A DNA stretch of 5,461 nt from the NCBI GenBank assembly GCA_937973585.1, contig CALJKN010000136.1:1-5461 (forward strand). Reading direction: 5' to 3'. Made by a program: the position numbers and the translations under genes. Origin of the DNA: an uncultured Helicobacteraceae bacterium (lineage in GTDB: Bacteria; Campylobacterota; Campylobacteria; Campylobacterales; UBA6016). How positions within the stretch are numbered: the stretch's first letter is position 1; each line of letters opens with the position of its first letter. The notes below the pieces were generated by a model that ran no database searches, was not told where the DNA came from, and saw only the letters and a program-made list of their open reading frames with translations. Positions 5,155-5,461 of this stretch are shown here, piece by piece.

Positions 5155-5461
5155 ATGAAAAAAAGTATTTTTCTAAGCCACAATGCAAACGATAAACCAT
5201 TTGTTAGAAAACTAGGATTGGATTTAGAGAGCCATGGCATAAAAGTTTGGATTGACGAAGCAGAGATAAAAATAGGCGATTCGTTAATAGAGAAAATAAG
5301 TGATGGGCTAAGCGAGGTAGATTATTTAGCCGTAATATTATCACCCAACTCTGTAAAATCAAGATGGGTTCAGGAAGAAATAAATATTGCTATGTATCGA
5401 CAAATAAGCAACAAAACAATCAAAATACTTCCGATTCTTTATCAGCAGTGCGAACGACAGA
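5155..5461 (+). CDS. TIR-domain protein, N-terminal part (runs off the window)
   Basis: The first 102 codons of a gene that continues past the window edge. The protein opens directly with a bacterial TIR domain of the TIR_2 type: strand and box 1 SIFLSHNANDKPFV (residues 4-17), then GIKVWIDEAEIKIGDSL (28-44), then DYLAVILSPNSVKSRWVQEEI (56-76), then KILPILYQQCE (90-100). The putative NAD+-cleaving glutamate is E75, in the W-V-x-x-E pattern (W71-E75) that aligns with the catalytic Glu of SARM1-type domains. An active NADase or a cyclic-ADP-ribose-type signal producer is therefore plausible. AGGA at 5143-5146, 8 bases before the ATG, supports the start. The visible part has about 34% G+C by my count, lower than most pst blocks I sampled (30-63%), which hints at transfer. 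Whether it is a lone TIR (as in Thoeris ThsB) or fused to a sensor or NTPase domain cannot be seen. Confidence 0.9.
   Translation, partial: MKKSIFLSHNANDKPFVRKLGLDLESHGIKVWIDEAEIKIGDSLIEKISDGLSEVDYLAVILSPNSVKSRWVQEEINIAMYRQISNKTIKILPILYQQCERQ

Noticed and set aside
3091..5461. Idea that the DHH phosphoesterase degrades a TIR-made nucleotide signal as part of one system
   Set aside because: It has its own likely promoter, is separated from the TIR gene by the toxin-antitoxin operon, and NrnB-like enzymes have a housekeeping role; nothing in the sequence links the two.
1..5461. CRISPR array, tRNA or rRNA gene, insertion sequence, integrase or attachment site
   Set aside because: No regularly spaced repeats, no cloverleaf or rRNA-like segments, and no transposase or integrase frames were seen in the window.

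Overview
The window looks like chromosomal DNA of a Campylobacterota (formerly Epsilonproteobacteria) bacterium, probably a free-living Sulfurimonas/Sulfurovum/Sulfuricurvum-type organism. This rests on gene content and style: a chemoreceptor tail ending in FKV, TATAAT-type -10 boxes without a clear -35 but with T-rich upstream DNA, codon choice, and moderate G+C. It is an inference, not a database match.

Layout. (1) Bases 3-98 are the last 31 codons of a gene read rightward, most likely a methyl-accepting chemotaxis protein, closed by a strong GC-rich hairpin (99-121). (2) Bases 163-2726 hold a promoter and three tightly packed genes, pstC, pstA and pstB: the two membrane channel subunits and the ATPase of the high-affinity phosphate ABC transporter. 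Neither the phosphate-binding protein (pstS) nor phoU is next to them. An 8-base direct repeat with an exact 11-base period lies at the predicted transcription start. (3) A hairpin at 2767-2788 separates this operon from a leftward operon of three genes (4386 to 2789): a small acidic helical protein with a degenerate EF-hand-like loop, a complete DHH/DHHA1 phosphoesterase (oligoribonuclease NrnB-like), and a small two-helix membrane protein. The last two are coupled through a TGATG overlap. (4) Leftward from 5041 to 4444 is a type II toxin-antitoxin pair: a ribbon-helix-helix antitoxin followed, with an 11-base overlap, by a MazF/PemK-family endoribonuclease. (5) From 5155 to the window edge, divergent from the antitoxin, is the first 102 codons of a TIR-domain protein with the NADase-type catalytic glutamate in place. 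Its DNA is A+T-rich (about 34% G+C over the visible part), and its promoter region carries a perfect 6+6 inverted repeat with a 10-base spacer.

How it fits together. The left half is housekeeping (chemotaxis, phosphate uptake, RNA-fragment turnover). The right edge looks like the start of an accessory segment: a toxin-antitoxin module back-to-back with a TIR effector gene, an arrangement compatible with an anti-phage or abortive-infection island. The decisive part, the C-terminal half of the TIR protein and its downstream partners, lies beyond the window.
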